Source: Sanghuangporus weigelae | Taxonomy: Eukaryota; Basidiomycota; Agaricomycetes; Hymenochaetales; Hymenochaetaceae | Assembly: GCA_033182465.1 (NCBI GenBank) | Contig: CP137319.1 | Location: forward strand, 2,108,001 to 2,172,000 | DNA length: 64,000 nucleotides | Direction of reading: 5' to 3' | In this document: piece by piece, positions 22,906 through 33,691 of the stretch | Layout of the letters: every line of letters starts with the position of its first letter | How positions within the stretch are numbered: position 1 is the stretch's first letter | Translations under genes and position numbers: made by a program | The notes under the pieces: generated by a model | The model's input: only the letters and a program-made list of their open reading frames with translations | What the model was told of the DNA's origin: nothing | Databases searched by the model: none

Positions 22906-24014
22906 TGTTCTGGACGCAGGCTCATTTATAACCGACTGTCGGATTGATATGAATCATTGATGTGCACCGATGTCAGGGAAGTTCAGTGAAGAAACTCCGT
23001 TTACGGCTCGGTGTCTATAGTATACGACAGCCTGAGCAGTATTGCATGCGGATAAATCAACAACACTGCCAATTACGCTGAATTAGATATTTGCCGCTGG
23101 GATCAGATGTCTACACAACCGTATCGGTATTGATATGACATGCAATGATCCTGCACATCTTTTGAGACTCGGTCAATTTGCCATCGACCAGAATAAGTTT
23201 CCAGGATTCTTATGATCTCGATTCATTCGGATTTTTTTTTCGAAATCATCTGATATTGTCCTTTTTGGGCGTGCGACGTATGTGTCCTAAGATCGCAATC
23301 AAAGGAGTATATCTTCAAAAAAAAATCATTCGGACATTACGGACTAAGAAATTCTAAACTTACCACGGAGCAAATATTCCGAAGTGACCGAATATTCCGA
23401 AGTAAGTATATGCTTCATCACCTTCAATAGTCCACCGGACCGGTTGCAGTAAGTCTCAAGTTGTCAAAGATACCGTTTTCGTGATATACGTTACAGGTGT
23501 TTACTTTGTCAGGGAAACTACAGAAGATTGATTCGGGTCCTACAACTTCTTGGGTGGTGATGGAAGTGTTGTCCGTTACTAATCGTTTATAAAGTTACTC
23601 AGAATGTCATTTCCGCACGTTTTGGCACAACTTGAAACCTTTTCTTTTCTTTTGACTTGATTTTTGCCGCTTACATATGCATAATTATTATGTAAAAATA
23701 GCATTTGTCATACATTTGTAGTATATTTGTCATAGCTTTGTCATATTCAAATCAGGAAGTTTTACTTGAAGGACCAGCAAAGCATAGAGTAATCCACCAG
23801 AGACTTCAAACCAGCTCTAGATAGGAAGCCAATCTACATTTGCAGAGCAAAAAAATTATGAGTCTCAAGGGAAATAAAAAAAAAGTCCTGGGATGGGTCA
23901 ACCAGGCCTCACCTCAGATTCTTGCCACAGGGTTCTTCCAAATCGGGTTACATCAGGGTTTATCAGGGTCATTAGTCACAAGTGACAGGTTGGTCGAGTT
24001 TATACTTTCGCTAC
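22906..24014. other. Intergenic, AT-rich with short direct repeats
   Basis: About 1.1 kb without a supported gene. Near 23376-23404 the 13-mer aatattccgaagt occurs twice, 18 bp apart. Around 23690-23745 several variants of CATTTGTCATA follow one another. No terminal repeats of a mobile element were found before 24015. Confidence 0.5.
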
Positions 24015-24911
24015 CACAGCGGGCAAACAGTTATTTAGACACGGACTAAATCCATAACTAGATGACAAATGAAATTTGAAATATAATAATGCATTTAGTC
24101 ACATAATATATTTGATGTCTTTTCCTTAGCTAAATGCTAAACTATATTTAAAATAACAAAAGAGATTTAGATTTGAATTTGGTAAACAAAGAAATAACTA
24201 TACTTTCTAGTTTTAGTAATTATAGTTATTTCTTTGTGTACTAAATCCAAATCTAAGAGCCTGTTCAGCTGCAGCGTGATGTGAGATCGTGATTTCCCTC
24301 AATCGCAACATGCAGCTGTGCAAGTTGAGGCAAGTTGAGTACCTCAACCATGGGAATGGTTTTGCAACCCCCCATCTCGCGGCTGGTCCCAAACCCTCAC
24401 TTTTGCTGAGAGCCCATAGCACCACATTGCAGGCATGTAAAAATTCAATTTCAACTGGGGAGCAGTGCACCCGTATGGATAGATTATTTTTGTGATTTTT
24501 AATTAATTTTTTTGTGGTTGAGTTGTCGTGTATGGATGAGATAGTGGCAGATGATGTGAGATACCGCTATCTGAAAAACAGGTCTGAGCTGTTTTTGAGA
24601 TAGAGGTCCATTTGGCAGGGAAGTGATGTGAGAACGTGATTTCTAAAAGTGCACCGAACGCTCACCTCAACTTCAGATCACACCTCTACATCATCTCAAA
24701 TCACACGGCATTTTTTGGCAGGGAATATCTCAGATCACGCTGCAGCTGAACAGGCCCTAAATCCCTTTTGTTATTTCAAATATAGTTTAGCATTTAGCCA
24801 GGAGCAAACATCAAATATATTATGCACCCAAATGCATTATCAAATCTCAAATTTCATTTGTCATCTAGTTATGGATTTAGTCCGTGTCTAAATAACTGTT
24901 TGCCTGCTGTG
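24015..24911. mobile_element. Fold-back MITE with ~150-bp terminal inverted repeats
   Basis: The left arm (24015-about 24171) and right arm (about 24758-24911) are inverted copies, starting CACAGC[G/A]GGCAAACAGTTA. The element is flanked by a 3-bp duplication TAC (24012-24014 and 24912-24914). Without the nested insertion it would be about 393 bp and almost wholly palindromic. It encodes nothing. The 3-bp duplication and CACAG end suggest a CACTA-like or PIF/Harbinger-like mobilising transposase, but the superfamily is uncertain. Arms differ at several sites, so it is not brand new. Confidence 0.8.
24257..24757. mobile_element. Tourist-like (PIF/Harbinger) MITE nested in the fold-back MITE
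   Basis: It begins GAGCCTGTTCAGCTGCAG and ends with the inverted equivalent (GGGCCTGTTCAGCTGCAG on the other strand). It is flanked by TAA (24254-24256 and 24758-24760). TAA target duplications and GGGCCTGTT ends are typical of PIF/Harbinger Tourist elements. Removing it and one TAA restores right-arm sequence matching the left arm of the host element, confirming the insertion. No coding capacity. Confidence 0.85.
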
Positions 24912-24914
24912 TAC

Positions 24915-25083
24915 CTTATTTGCCGTGATTGTCCATTTCCTGAAGTGGAAATGGCCAAAAAAGTCGCTGCCTAAATCGGCAAAGCGGCTCACATCATGAA
25001 GGGAACTCCCTTTGTCTACCTGGCAGACAGACAGCAACCGCCGCACCTTGCGCACGGAGAGCAGCGCTGAAGTAGCGACAACA
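24915..25083 (+). repeat. Dispersed short repeat, copy 2
   Basis: Inverted, nearly identical partner of 16791-16938. The fold-back MITE lies directly against its left edge. It keeps the MKGTPFVYLAD reading up to an extra ~20 bases absent from copy 1. Confidence 0.7.
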
Positions 25084-25528
25084 GGTGTGCAGCCAATGAA
25101 CAGAAATACTTAAACCCAATAAAAATCCGAATCGCACGGGCCGGCGTCTTCGGGATGTTTCTACGAGTACTGCTTTCTTAAGTATGATGATCGTTTCTAG
25201 TACATCTCGCCGGGCCTAACGCAATCGGCTTCTTCTTGCTTAATTCACACCTGGCTCATAGACGCCCAGCTCTTGTTCTTTCGCTGTCACCATCCCTGCT
25301 GTTCCGCAGTCAACTCGCCTTAGTGCAATACCTACTCCCGGACGTCGGACAACCAGTCAGCTGCAACCGTGTGATAGCGAGGATTTTCCATCGTTTGATG
25401 AAGTGGTGAAGCGTCATGCCTACCCAGTAAGTGGCTGAATACCTCTACCCCGCCGCAACCAACGCTCAAGGTCCTGTCGTTGTGTGCGTTGCAGAGAAGT
25501 GTTCGTGCTCATACCGGTTCCCAGGATC
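25084..25528. other. Upstream region of the zinc-finger-like gene
   Basis: Short open stretches and GT-AG-like signals occur (for example a GTAAGT at 25427), possibly a spliced 5' leader. No coding exon could be joined in frame to the gene that starts at 25529. Confidence 0.45.
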
Positions 25529-27064
25529 ATGAAGACGAAGCAAACTGGGCGCAAATCGCCAGATCCAAGGTAGGCTTACGCTCTCTATATAGCAGCAGAA
25601 TATTCATTATAGTTTCTCTATATGTAGGAGGGGAAACGTGGATGAAGTGACCGCTGATCCTAAGAACCCGAGAACTGGACGTTGTAAGCGTTGTCGAACG
25701 CCGTCCCCATCTACCGATGCTCGAAAGACGCACCAAAAGGCGTCTATAACGTTAGTGACGCCTTCCTTGATCTACACCTATCTGATATGTTAAGCTAATT
25801 CCTCGTTTATGCCTCTAGACCAAATGTCAAGAAGGAAGATCTCCAAGATTCTATCGTGGTAGCAAGAACGTCAGTAACAAATCACTCGGGTCGAAGATAT
25901 ATTGCAAATGAACTCTTAAACAGTGTTCCATCCCGGAAAGGCCAGGCTACTTCGCGTGAGGAATACCTCCGGGCAGATCCTTACGCAGACGTACAGAGTT
26001 CTACGTTGGTGGTCTGCCGTTTGTGCGGAACAAAGATCAAACTTTCCAGCAAAAGCACCTACGGGCCTAATCTCTGGAATAGACACATCAAGCGCTGTAG
26101 AACGAACGCTGACGAAGAGATCGTGCCGAAAGCGAATATTTCTGCTGCGGATACACCGGGAGAGAAAGGCTCGAGTCCGCGAAAGCGGTTACGAGTATCA
26201 CCTGGGACCTCGCCCCTTAAACTCAAAATTTCGCGCAAAACCCGTAGTCAAGATGCTGTTTTCCCGGAAAAGGAAATCAAAGTCATATCCAACATGAGCT
26301 CGTCTCTTTCGGCCACAGAGCAAGCCACAGATTCCGACTCGAAGATGTTACCTGCAGATGGTCTTGTGCAGTCGTCCGTGCACCAGAATCCCTCCTCCGA
26401 GCAGCCACTTGTGAGCCGCGACAGTGCCACGACGCCATCTGACTTGCACGAAGAATCATTGGCAAGTACCGTACAACCGCCTTCCGATACGCACTTAGAA
26501 GAAGTTCAAGGTAGTCTCCTTGATCATGATAAGGAGATGTGGGAACCCGAACTCCAGTGGACAGACGGTCTTCTAACGACCTCACCCCAAGAAACCGTCT
26601 TTGAAGAAAATTTACACTCCCACGGAAGCGCTACGCAAATTGACGCTGCAGGAAGCGGTTCCGCAGTCAAGTCAGATGGCAGAGCTGTGTCCATCGGTCC
26701 CGCTAAAGACCAGCGTAGTATTCCTAAACAAGATCGGGAGGAGAAAATGCAGTCTGACGAAGTCACAAGCCTGGAATCATCTCCTTCAGCTGCGGATACG
26801 GAAGACGGCTCGTTAACCCCCCAGTCCTCCCAAATTACTGCGCATTCCTCTTCTCCACCCCCTTCTCCGGATACGGAGCTGGATCTCGATTTAGAATACC
26901 CTGAATGGGATCCACCTTCAGTTGTAAGCACGTTTGAAGAGGAGCTGCGCAAGGCCGGGATATTCTTGGACAACGCCATTGGCTCCCATAACTTAGTCGG
27001 GGACGAGGTGAAGTCTCTACCTCACGAAGCATCGGAGGCACTCCCTCGCATGGTGGCGATCTAA
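25529..27064 (+). CDS. Zinc-finger-like nuclear protein of unknown function
   Basis: Three exons (25529-25569, 25628-25750, 25819-27064) give 469 aa. The first ATG (MKTKQTGRKS) is the only one that joins in frame to exon 2. The N-terminus is basic, with GRCKRC. Residues around 120-150 carry C-R-L-C-G-T-K-I followed by W-N-R-H-I-K-R-C, a C-x2-C ... H-x4-C arrangement with a tryptophan before the histidine. This resembles degenerate BED/C2H2-type fingers found in many mushroom proteins. Next come a basic SPRKRLRV patch, fit for nuclear import, and a long Ser/Asp/Glu/Thr-rich tail without predicted domains. The C-terminus has an acidic-hydrophobic segment (LDLDLEYPEWDPPSVVSTF) that could be an activation or interaction motif. 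DNA binding is plausible but not shown. Confidence 0.75.
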
Positions 27065-27577
27065 GCGTCTGTCTGGCATTGATGACTGCCATTCGAAAAA
27101 TTTACGACGATCCGCAGCTAGCATCCACATATTGGCCTTTTCCTGTTCCAATCACAACACGTTGATAGCCCATACTCGATATATGACCATCCTTAATCCA
27201 TTCATTGATCCACTTTTGTCACCGATTGTAAATTTCCACCCCTCCATGTTTATTATTTCACGTAACGGCTGACTGGCTATGTAAACTGCTATCGACTTGT
27301 TGTCATGTAACTCTATAGGTAGAAAGTGTATCGGATATACCTCATGTAACGTATGCTTGTGCCGCTGAATTTACTACTAGTACTTCTATTGTTTATCACC
27401 GTAAAATAAGAGTTCTCATATATGGGGCGCGTTGATCTTCGCCGATCTCTAGCGTGCCCCCTGTTCGCGTGGCTTGTTCTCCGCCATCATCTCCCTCACT
27501 ACGCAGTACGACAAGTCTGGTTACTTGGTGTGCAATATGCGTCTATTTTACTAGCTCTATGCTAGTAACTCTTCAAT
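27065..27577. other. Intergenic between zinc-finger-like and F-box genes
   Basis: No gene seen. Both neighbours are on the plus strand, so the right part holds the F-box promoter. No obvious TATA box. Confidence 0.5.
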
Positions 27578-29649
27578 ATGTTCTCAAATCTGGACATTGA
27601 TGTTCTGCTTCATATCTTTTCTTGGCTGCATGCTAAGGACATCTTGTCCTTGAGGAAGGCGAGTTAAATATCCTAATACAGTTCGCTCTGTACTGACTAT
27701 CTTCCTCTATAGACCTCAAGGCGCTTCAATGAAATTACGCGACTGCGGATAGTCTGGCATAATGCGCTGACGAACCTCCTTGCTGACAACCTGCCTATCG
27801 CAAGCGTACCTCTTGGCGCGAACGCTGCTTATCCTAACCTCCATACGCATGGAGTACATCAAGACTTCTCTTCGCTCTCGGCAGAGGAACTTGAAGCGGT
27901 AGTCCTCTCTACATGTCGTCAGACCTCTAGGTGGGAGCAAAGGAAACCTATGAGGACTCGTAGTTGCCGGCTACATGCCCATGTTGGACGAGTGTTCTTG
28001 TTGCGCTTCCTCAGGCTACAGTCAAGTCTATTAGCAGATCAAGAATGCGAGATCGTCTCCGACGGTCGATATCTCTTATCATTTGGGCACACAGCCGCCC
28101 CTACGCTTTGCATGCAGGTATGGGATTTGGATGCAGAAGGAGTGAGTGGACAAGAGGACGAACAGCAGTATGGAGGGCGATCTATTGCTGAATGGGGTGT
28201 GAACGGTCGTGTGATTGGACTCGCTGTCGACGAAGGAAATGGGCTTTATGAGTTTGCTTTGGAAAACAACATAACCAACAACGTAGTAGGATCCCTGATC
28301 GCTCTCTCTGCGAGAGATTTTGACGTGTATGTGCTAAGCTATTGCTTCTCATATATCTGTTGTTCATCAATTTATTTCGCTTTTGTAGACCCGGAGCAGT
28401 TGTCTTCGCTTTTCGAATACTTCTCTTCGCCGCGGCAACTCCTTCTGGCGGCCGCCTCGCAGTGCTGAAATCTTTCCCGCTTCGCGGACCTCTAAACGTA
28501 CGTGCAATGCATGGCAGACTCATGGCTGTCCAAGTTCGTGCAGAAAGTGAAGGGCAGGTCTTCGGACATGGTGTTTTGAAGGTGATCGACTGGCTCAGAA
28601 GCACCGAGATCTATGTCCAAGCTCCGGACGAGCCGATCGCATTTAAAACAGGTATCGCCAATTCTGGGAAAGAATTTGCTGTGAAGCTTGAGCCCTCTGG
28701 ACATGGCATGGTAAATCATACTTACTTGATCTCATAAATCCTTTAATATGAACTGATTTGCATTGCGTTGGTGCTCTCTTAGAACCGCGCCGTGCTTCGT
28801 GTGCAATTTGTGCACGACTGGGTTCTCGTTTTCCGCGAATCGGTGTTGGAATTGTACTTCCTTCCACCTTCCTTGATCACCAACACGCCTCACACAATCT
28901 ATCCAAACGCGTTTCACAAGTGGAATTTCCAGATAAACACCCTCACGGTTACCGAGCGAATATCTTGGGTGCACGATCGCATGGGGAGGCATTGCCGATT
29001 GTGTGACTCGCAAGGCACCGTTTTCGCTCCTGTCGAAGTCGCAGGTGAAATTGGACGAGTAAATATCACTTGTGCTTGTCGCTACCGTCCACTCTCCATT
29101 GTCGCGCGATTTGACAGCTATTATCCCTGGCCAGTCAACTTACTCCACCACTTCGTACTTCACGTCTCTCCTCATCACTTCAATACGCTCGATTCACTAA
29201 TTCCCGAAGTGCCGTACATGCTGCCTCCGCAAATGACGCAGACCATACCATCCGTTGTGCGTCTATTCGGCCATTCTGTGCTGGTTCTGGGTCGGTATGG
29301 GACTCTGGTGTGGACGGATAGCGAAGCGAACAACAGTGAGGAAGCTCAAGGTAGCACGCAGGCGTACTTCGCGGAAGGGACGGGCGAACGCGTTGCTGGG
29401 CGTAGACTTCGACTTCCGCCGTCTCCCGACTATATAACATCTTTGGCATCTGAACCAGCTGCTCCGCAAGAACCGGATCCGAGTACCACTGAAGGTTTGC
29501 CTTCAAGCACACCGGGACAGGGTATGCAAACCTCGGTGTTTTCAACGAGACTGACAGAGGGCTGGTATTCCTTTGCCCTGTCCGAGAGTAGAGGGAGGAT
29601 TGCAATTGGGGACGGGGAGGGTGTCATCGAGCTTTGGGATCATTTTTGA
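27578..29649 (+). CDS. F-box protein with beta-propeller-like C-terminal region
   Basis: Four exons (27578-27658, 27713-28326, 28389-28710, 28783-29649) give 627 aa. The N-terminus is an F-box (LDIDVLLHIFSWLHAKDILSLRK-TSRRFNEITRL), the Skp1-binding module of SCF ubiquitin ligases. It is interrupted by intron 1 exactly between LRK and TSRR. The remainder is a long region with repeating beta-strand-like blocks (CMQVWDLD, GVLKVIDWL, LVWTDSE, GVIELWDHF). It reads like a divergent WD/propeller substrate-recognition domain, common in basidiomycete F-box proteins; blade number cannot be assigned. Intron 1 (27659-27712) begins GC (gcgagt); the GT alternatives do not preserve the F-box. The target is unknown. 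Confidence 0.82.
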
Positions 29650-29879
29650 CATTATACGTATCTTGACGATTAGCTATCTCTCTGAGTCTAGATTTGTTTT
29701 GAATGTTGCTCTGTGACCTTGTTGTTTGTGATACTTGACTGTATTCGTAGATGTGATATACGATCTCAGAATACCTTAACGGCGAATCATGTCGAGTGGT
29801 TATTCAACTAGCCAATGTATTGATTGTTGCATTCTCTGCAAGGTTCCAGTGTATTCATGCGCAGTGAAAGGATGAAATT

Positions 29880-31110
29880 TTACGTGCAGCCCATGACAAT
29901 CGAATCGTACGGACCACTGTGGTCATCTGAATCCGAAACGAAGATGTTCGGAACAGCACCAACGGTGCACCTCTCATCCGTATTATCCTGCCCAGGGCAT
30001 GCTTCCCAAGCATTTGACTCCTGTATGTGTATCTCCCCGCTCGGATGGTGGAAGCCCAATCCCCGTCCCGGTAAGATCGGCACTGGATCTTTTTGGTTAT
30101 TGATTCGCGAGAGTCCTCCGCCGGAGAAGGTGACGTGCGCGTCAACGTAGTCTGCGAATTCTTGGTTGCCTACCCGTGGCATGCCATAGCCGATGGTTTT
30201 GAAGACTGTCGAAGAAGGGAGGTGTAGCGGGAGGTAGACGGCATCGAGGAGTGCGAGGGCTGCGCCGAGAGAATGGCCTATGGTTGTCACAGATGCTCCT
30301 GGATGATCTGTGAGTGTTGTCTGCACTGCAGCGAGAACGTCTGGCGCAGCTCTGTATACATAGCATACGTCAGTCGTAGTTCGTCAGCGATATTGATTCA
30401 AACAATTAAACACGAACCGAGCATGTGCCTCAGAAAAACCATTGTGCACCTTTATGGACGTGTCAATTCCTGGGAAGAGTGTTTGATCCAGCTCATCCTG
30501 GAAGAAATCCGCATCCACGAGGATTGATTGTCTGAATAAGAAGAAGACAAGAAGTTTCATTTCAGAGTTGGATCACATTAATCAAAGGCATGGCACGCCG
30601 GACCCACATGTTGTCCGAGTCTGTTCCCTGGTGACCGACGACGACTGTGTTCAGTGACGGATCGTATCCAACGTACCCTATGAAAGCAGACACGCCAAGA
30701 ACCAGCATCAATCAAGGAAATTCTAGTAAAGTGATGCAACTTACAAAATTGGGTGTCACCACCATCTCCTCCCGACGCTGTTGTTGTAAAGCCGGGATTT
30801 GCGCCGCACTTGGCTGCATCGCATCGCATCAGACAAGCAACGTCAGTATTCCAATGCATCTGGCGCGTGGAATGAAGGAGGGGTGAAAAAGGGACTCACC
30901 ACCACAGCTCCAAGCGAGTGTTACTAGAGGCTCGCAATAGGCGACAGCCGCGAAATAAGTATAAGGCTTGAACGAGGCAACTTGAGCAGAGGATAGCGTG
31001 GTTATTTCATCGCGTGCTTGATGTTGTACATCGACTAGAACCGGAGAGGAAAAGACAGTAACGAGAGAGCATAGCAGGACGATGAGCGAGGGAATTTCAG
31101 CGAACGCCAT
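29880..31110 (-). CDS. Secreted class 3 lipase (alpha/beta hydrolase)
   Basis: Five exons (31110-30900, 30813-30745, 30677-30608, 30531-30418, 30351-29880) give 311 aa. The first ~22 residues form a signal peptide (MAFAEIPSLIVLLCSLVTVF). The body follows the fungal Lipase_3 plan: YTYFAAVAYCEP, WYVGYDPSLNTVVVGHQGT, VDADF, IKVHNGFSEAHARAAPDVLAAV, the nucleophile elbow TIGHSLGAALALL, the aspartate in NQKDPVP and the histidine near the C-terminus (FHHPSGEIHI). Paired cysteines near the C-terminus (CPGQ...CTVG) suit an extracellular enzyme. Relatives hydrolyse triacylglycerols or feruloyl and other esters; substrate cannot be predicted. A 230-bp gap separates its stop from the convergent F-box gene. 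Confidence 0.9.
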
Positions 31111-32663
31111 TGCAATGAGTTAGTTACGCCGCGTCAGCTCAGTCGTAACGGACACGGCAAGCCAGCACGAGAGCAAGGAGCGAAAGAAGGGCAGCCCAAG
31201 TTTGAAAGGAACCATATCAGTCGGATTTTATACGTCTCCAGGTGTCTAATCAGTCTTGGCTAGGCGAGAAAGCAGATGAGTCCGAGGCCATGATCGTCCC
31301 TCATGGCTAGAATTATTGATCAGGCCGCTTCATGCCCATACGGTAGCAGATCCGAAAGAGAATGTCAACTTTCCCAGAACATAGACTCCGGAGCATATAT
31401 GGAACATAAAGTTGTCTGAGGTTCCCCGACGCTCCTAAGGAAGGAACAGAGGTCAATTACTTGAAACCGCAGATAACGAGATGCCCGATCATAGGTCGCT
31501 GCGCATTGGCGTTTTCTTTATTTTCTCTTGACATTTTTACAGTTGAGAAGTTTGTCGTTCCAGGAGATAGTTTGGACTTCATTGCCGTCGAGCATAAATG
31601 CGTTGTTGTCGTCGCCGACATGGTCGGTCAAGGCTATGAGACCCGCGCGTCGGCGATCGGAGGGGACGCGAGTAAATTCAAACTCCGAATCTTGTTGAGC
31701 ACGAAACGCGCCGCACGTGTTGCGCAGACTCTCTCACGCACCATGATGCAGATTTCATCGACGACCAAGCAGTGTCTTTCATCTTTATCACTAAATTCAT
31801 GTGCTGCATTGCCAAGCCTTGAGCTTCTCGAACGTCTTGTTTGCCCATATCGAATCCTATTCGCGCGGTTTCACACACGTCAGCACGGTTTTCTTGCAAT
31901 TCCCGGTCCGAGTACCATGCAGTCGCAACACATCGGTGTAGCATGAGAACAACTGTGTGACCTTGCGACTGATATGACAAGAGGAGATAGACACTTTGTA
32001 TTTAGTATTTGGACGGGCGATTTGCAGGCACAGGAATGACGACTGGGAACACAGGAACGGAACTCTTGGGCATGTTGGTCACATCCCCACGGCACATCGA
32101 AGACCTTGTCTTTCAACCGACCACCCAAACCTAATACAGCATGGTAGCCCAGACGCGAAAAGAGCGAACCGGGAAGCTCTTCAATACTGGCTATTTAACA
32201 CCCACGATGTATCACCGCCCATTGGCGTCAATCTCAGCAAGCATCACAACAAGTGTCTTCAGGCCCAAATCCGCATCTCGCGTGGAGAAGATCATTGTCA
32301 TTGAAGTCCCAAGTGGAGATGCAAGTCGACTGGCTGACGCTCCTTCGCAACACAGCGTGCTCGATGCCATCAAGACTGCGCGCTTCCTGGAGTGTCTTGC
32401 TCGGAACATAGCTACTATCAGCGAGAAAGAATATACACGAGGCGCCGAAGGTGCTAATCGAGTAGAGTTGTTAATATTGCTGCTGGTAAATTCAGGGATC
32501 GAGAGAGAAACGAGCAGTCCATATCGATTATGATTGATACTCCCTTTTCTGCCATTTTTAATCCTTCTGTTTTCTGATTCTTGTTCTCAAGCGCCTTTAT
32601 TGCTTCCCTTTTCGATTGTGAGATATTGGACTTATCTCATCTATATATTTACGTATTCAAGTA
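31111..32663. other. Decayed duplicated flank of the DUF2235 units
   Basis: No intact gene. Positions about 31490-31920 resemble 36540-36900, 45600-45790 and 48710-49030. Positions about 32140-32640 resemble 39540-40070 closely. These are repeated flanks of the duplicated units, with short open frames that shift between copies. A coding origin cannot be excluded, but no frame is conserved. Confidence 0.55.
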
Positions 32664-33131
32664 CAGTTGAAATTGTCATAGTGCATTGAGTCATAATGCA
32701 AAAATCTTATAATGCATTGGGTTTGGGCTTCTCCCGACTTGGGAGAAGGGAAATTATGCAAAAATTTCGTATTGCATAATGCATTGCATTTTGGGCCAAT
32801 TTATGCATTTTAATGTGCTATTTTTGTGAAATTTGTCCATCAGTCACCATATTTGGGCATTTTGTCTCAACATTAGTCACTATTATGTCATACTTCCGAT
32901 CACTGTCAAGTTCTTACAGTTGCAAATAGCTAATTTCCGATGTGATTTATGAAATATTTCATCATCAGCTTACTCAGGTTAGTCCCAGAAAGGCTAATTT
33001 CAAGCAGAAAGAATAAAGTTCATCATTTTACTTAATGCAGAAGGTGATTCCCACGCACCATGTTGCATAATTTTCATAATGCATTAGAAAATGCCTTCTC
33101 CCGACATTATGTGTTATGACAATTTCAACTG
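32664..33131. mobile_element. Mariner-type MITE, 468 bp
   Basis: Ends are inverted copies starting CAGTTGAAATTGTCAT, flanked by the TA dinucleotide (32662-32663 and 33132-33133), as expected of Tc1/mariner-mobilised elements. The interior is AT-rich with repeated AATGCATT-type words and no coding capacity. The homologous flank of the 40.7-kb copy (about 40075) reads straight through with a single TA, so the empty site is present in the same window. Confidence 0.88.
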
Positions 33132-33133
33132 TA

Positions 33134-33691
33134 GGTACGTAAGAGACGCTGGTCAGACCTCCGTTATTTGGAAATAATTATGTGTAAGGTTCCTGACTGA
33201 AGTTGTTCCTACCTATACGCAGTTTCTGAAATACGTGCACGGGATATAATCGGTCATTTGGCCCTTGTCCTCTATGAAATGAAAACTTTACACGGGAAAG
33301 TGCGTCATAATTAGACAAAGCATATCTATATATCACCAGATCGAGGTATCTAAGTGCTTTCTACTTTTACTCCTTTCATTTCGGCACACAGATACACTTT
33401 ACATGTAATTCTCATTCGGAACTTGATATAAGTGTATTCGATGGTAGCTACTAACTCATCTCATTTAAATAAACGTTGATATACTATCTTTATGAAATCG
33501 GCCATTATTATGTAACTGTCAATAATCAGCTTTCAATTATCAATGTGAAAATCAATCGTGTCGAGTCAAGTGGTCAGTATGGTACTAAGTCTAGTAGTAC
33601 TAGTGAAGTGACATTGTCCCCCGTGTCTTAGGAGATGACTTATAAGCCAGAGCTCTCCTCACATTTTGTCTTATAATTCTCTTCCAACGCA
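33134..33691. other. Upstream flank of DUF2235 copy A
   Basis: Similar to 40080-40697 and 46900-47184, upstream of copies B and D. Conserved upstream position suggests promoter-proximal sequence. The TATA-like element is listed separately. Confidence 0.6.
33637..33648 (+). promoter_or_regulatory. TATA-like core promoter of DUF2235 copy A
   Basis: GACTTATAAGCC lies about 50 bp upstream of the ATG at 33692. The same ACTTATAAGC string occupies the same relative position before copies B and D. Confidence 0.65.

Noticed and set aside
25330-25495. Additional 5' coding exons of the zinc-finger-like gene
   Set aside because: A tempting frame (CDSEDFPSFDEVV) splices to a frame that cannot continue into the next exon; starting at ATG 25529 keeps every junction in phase.
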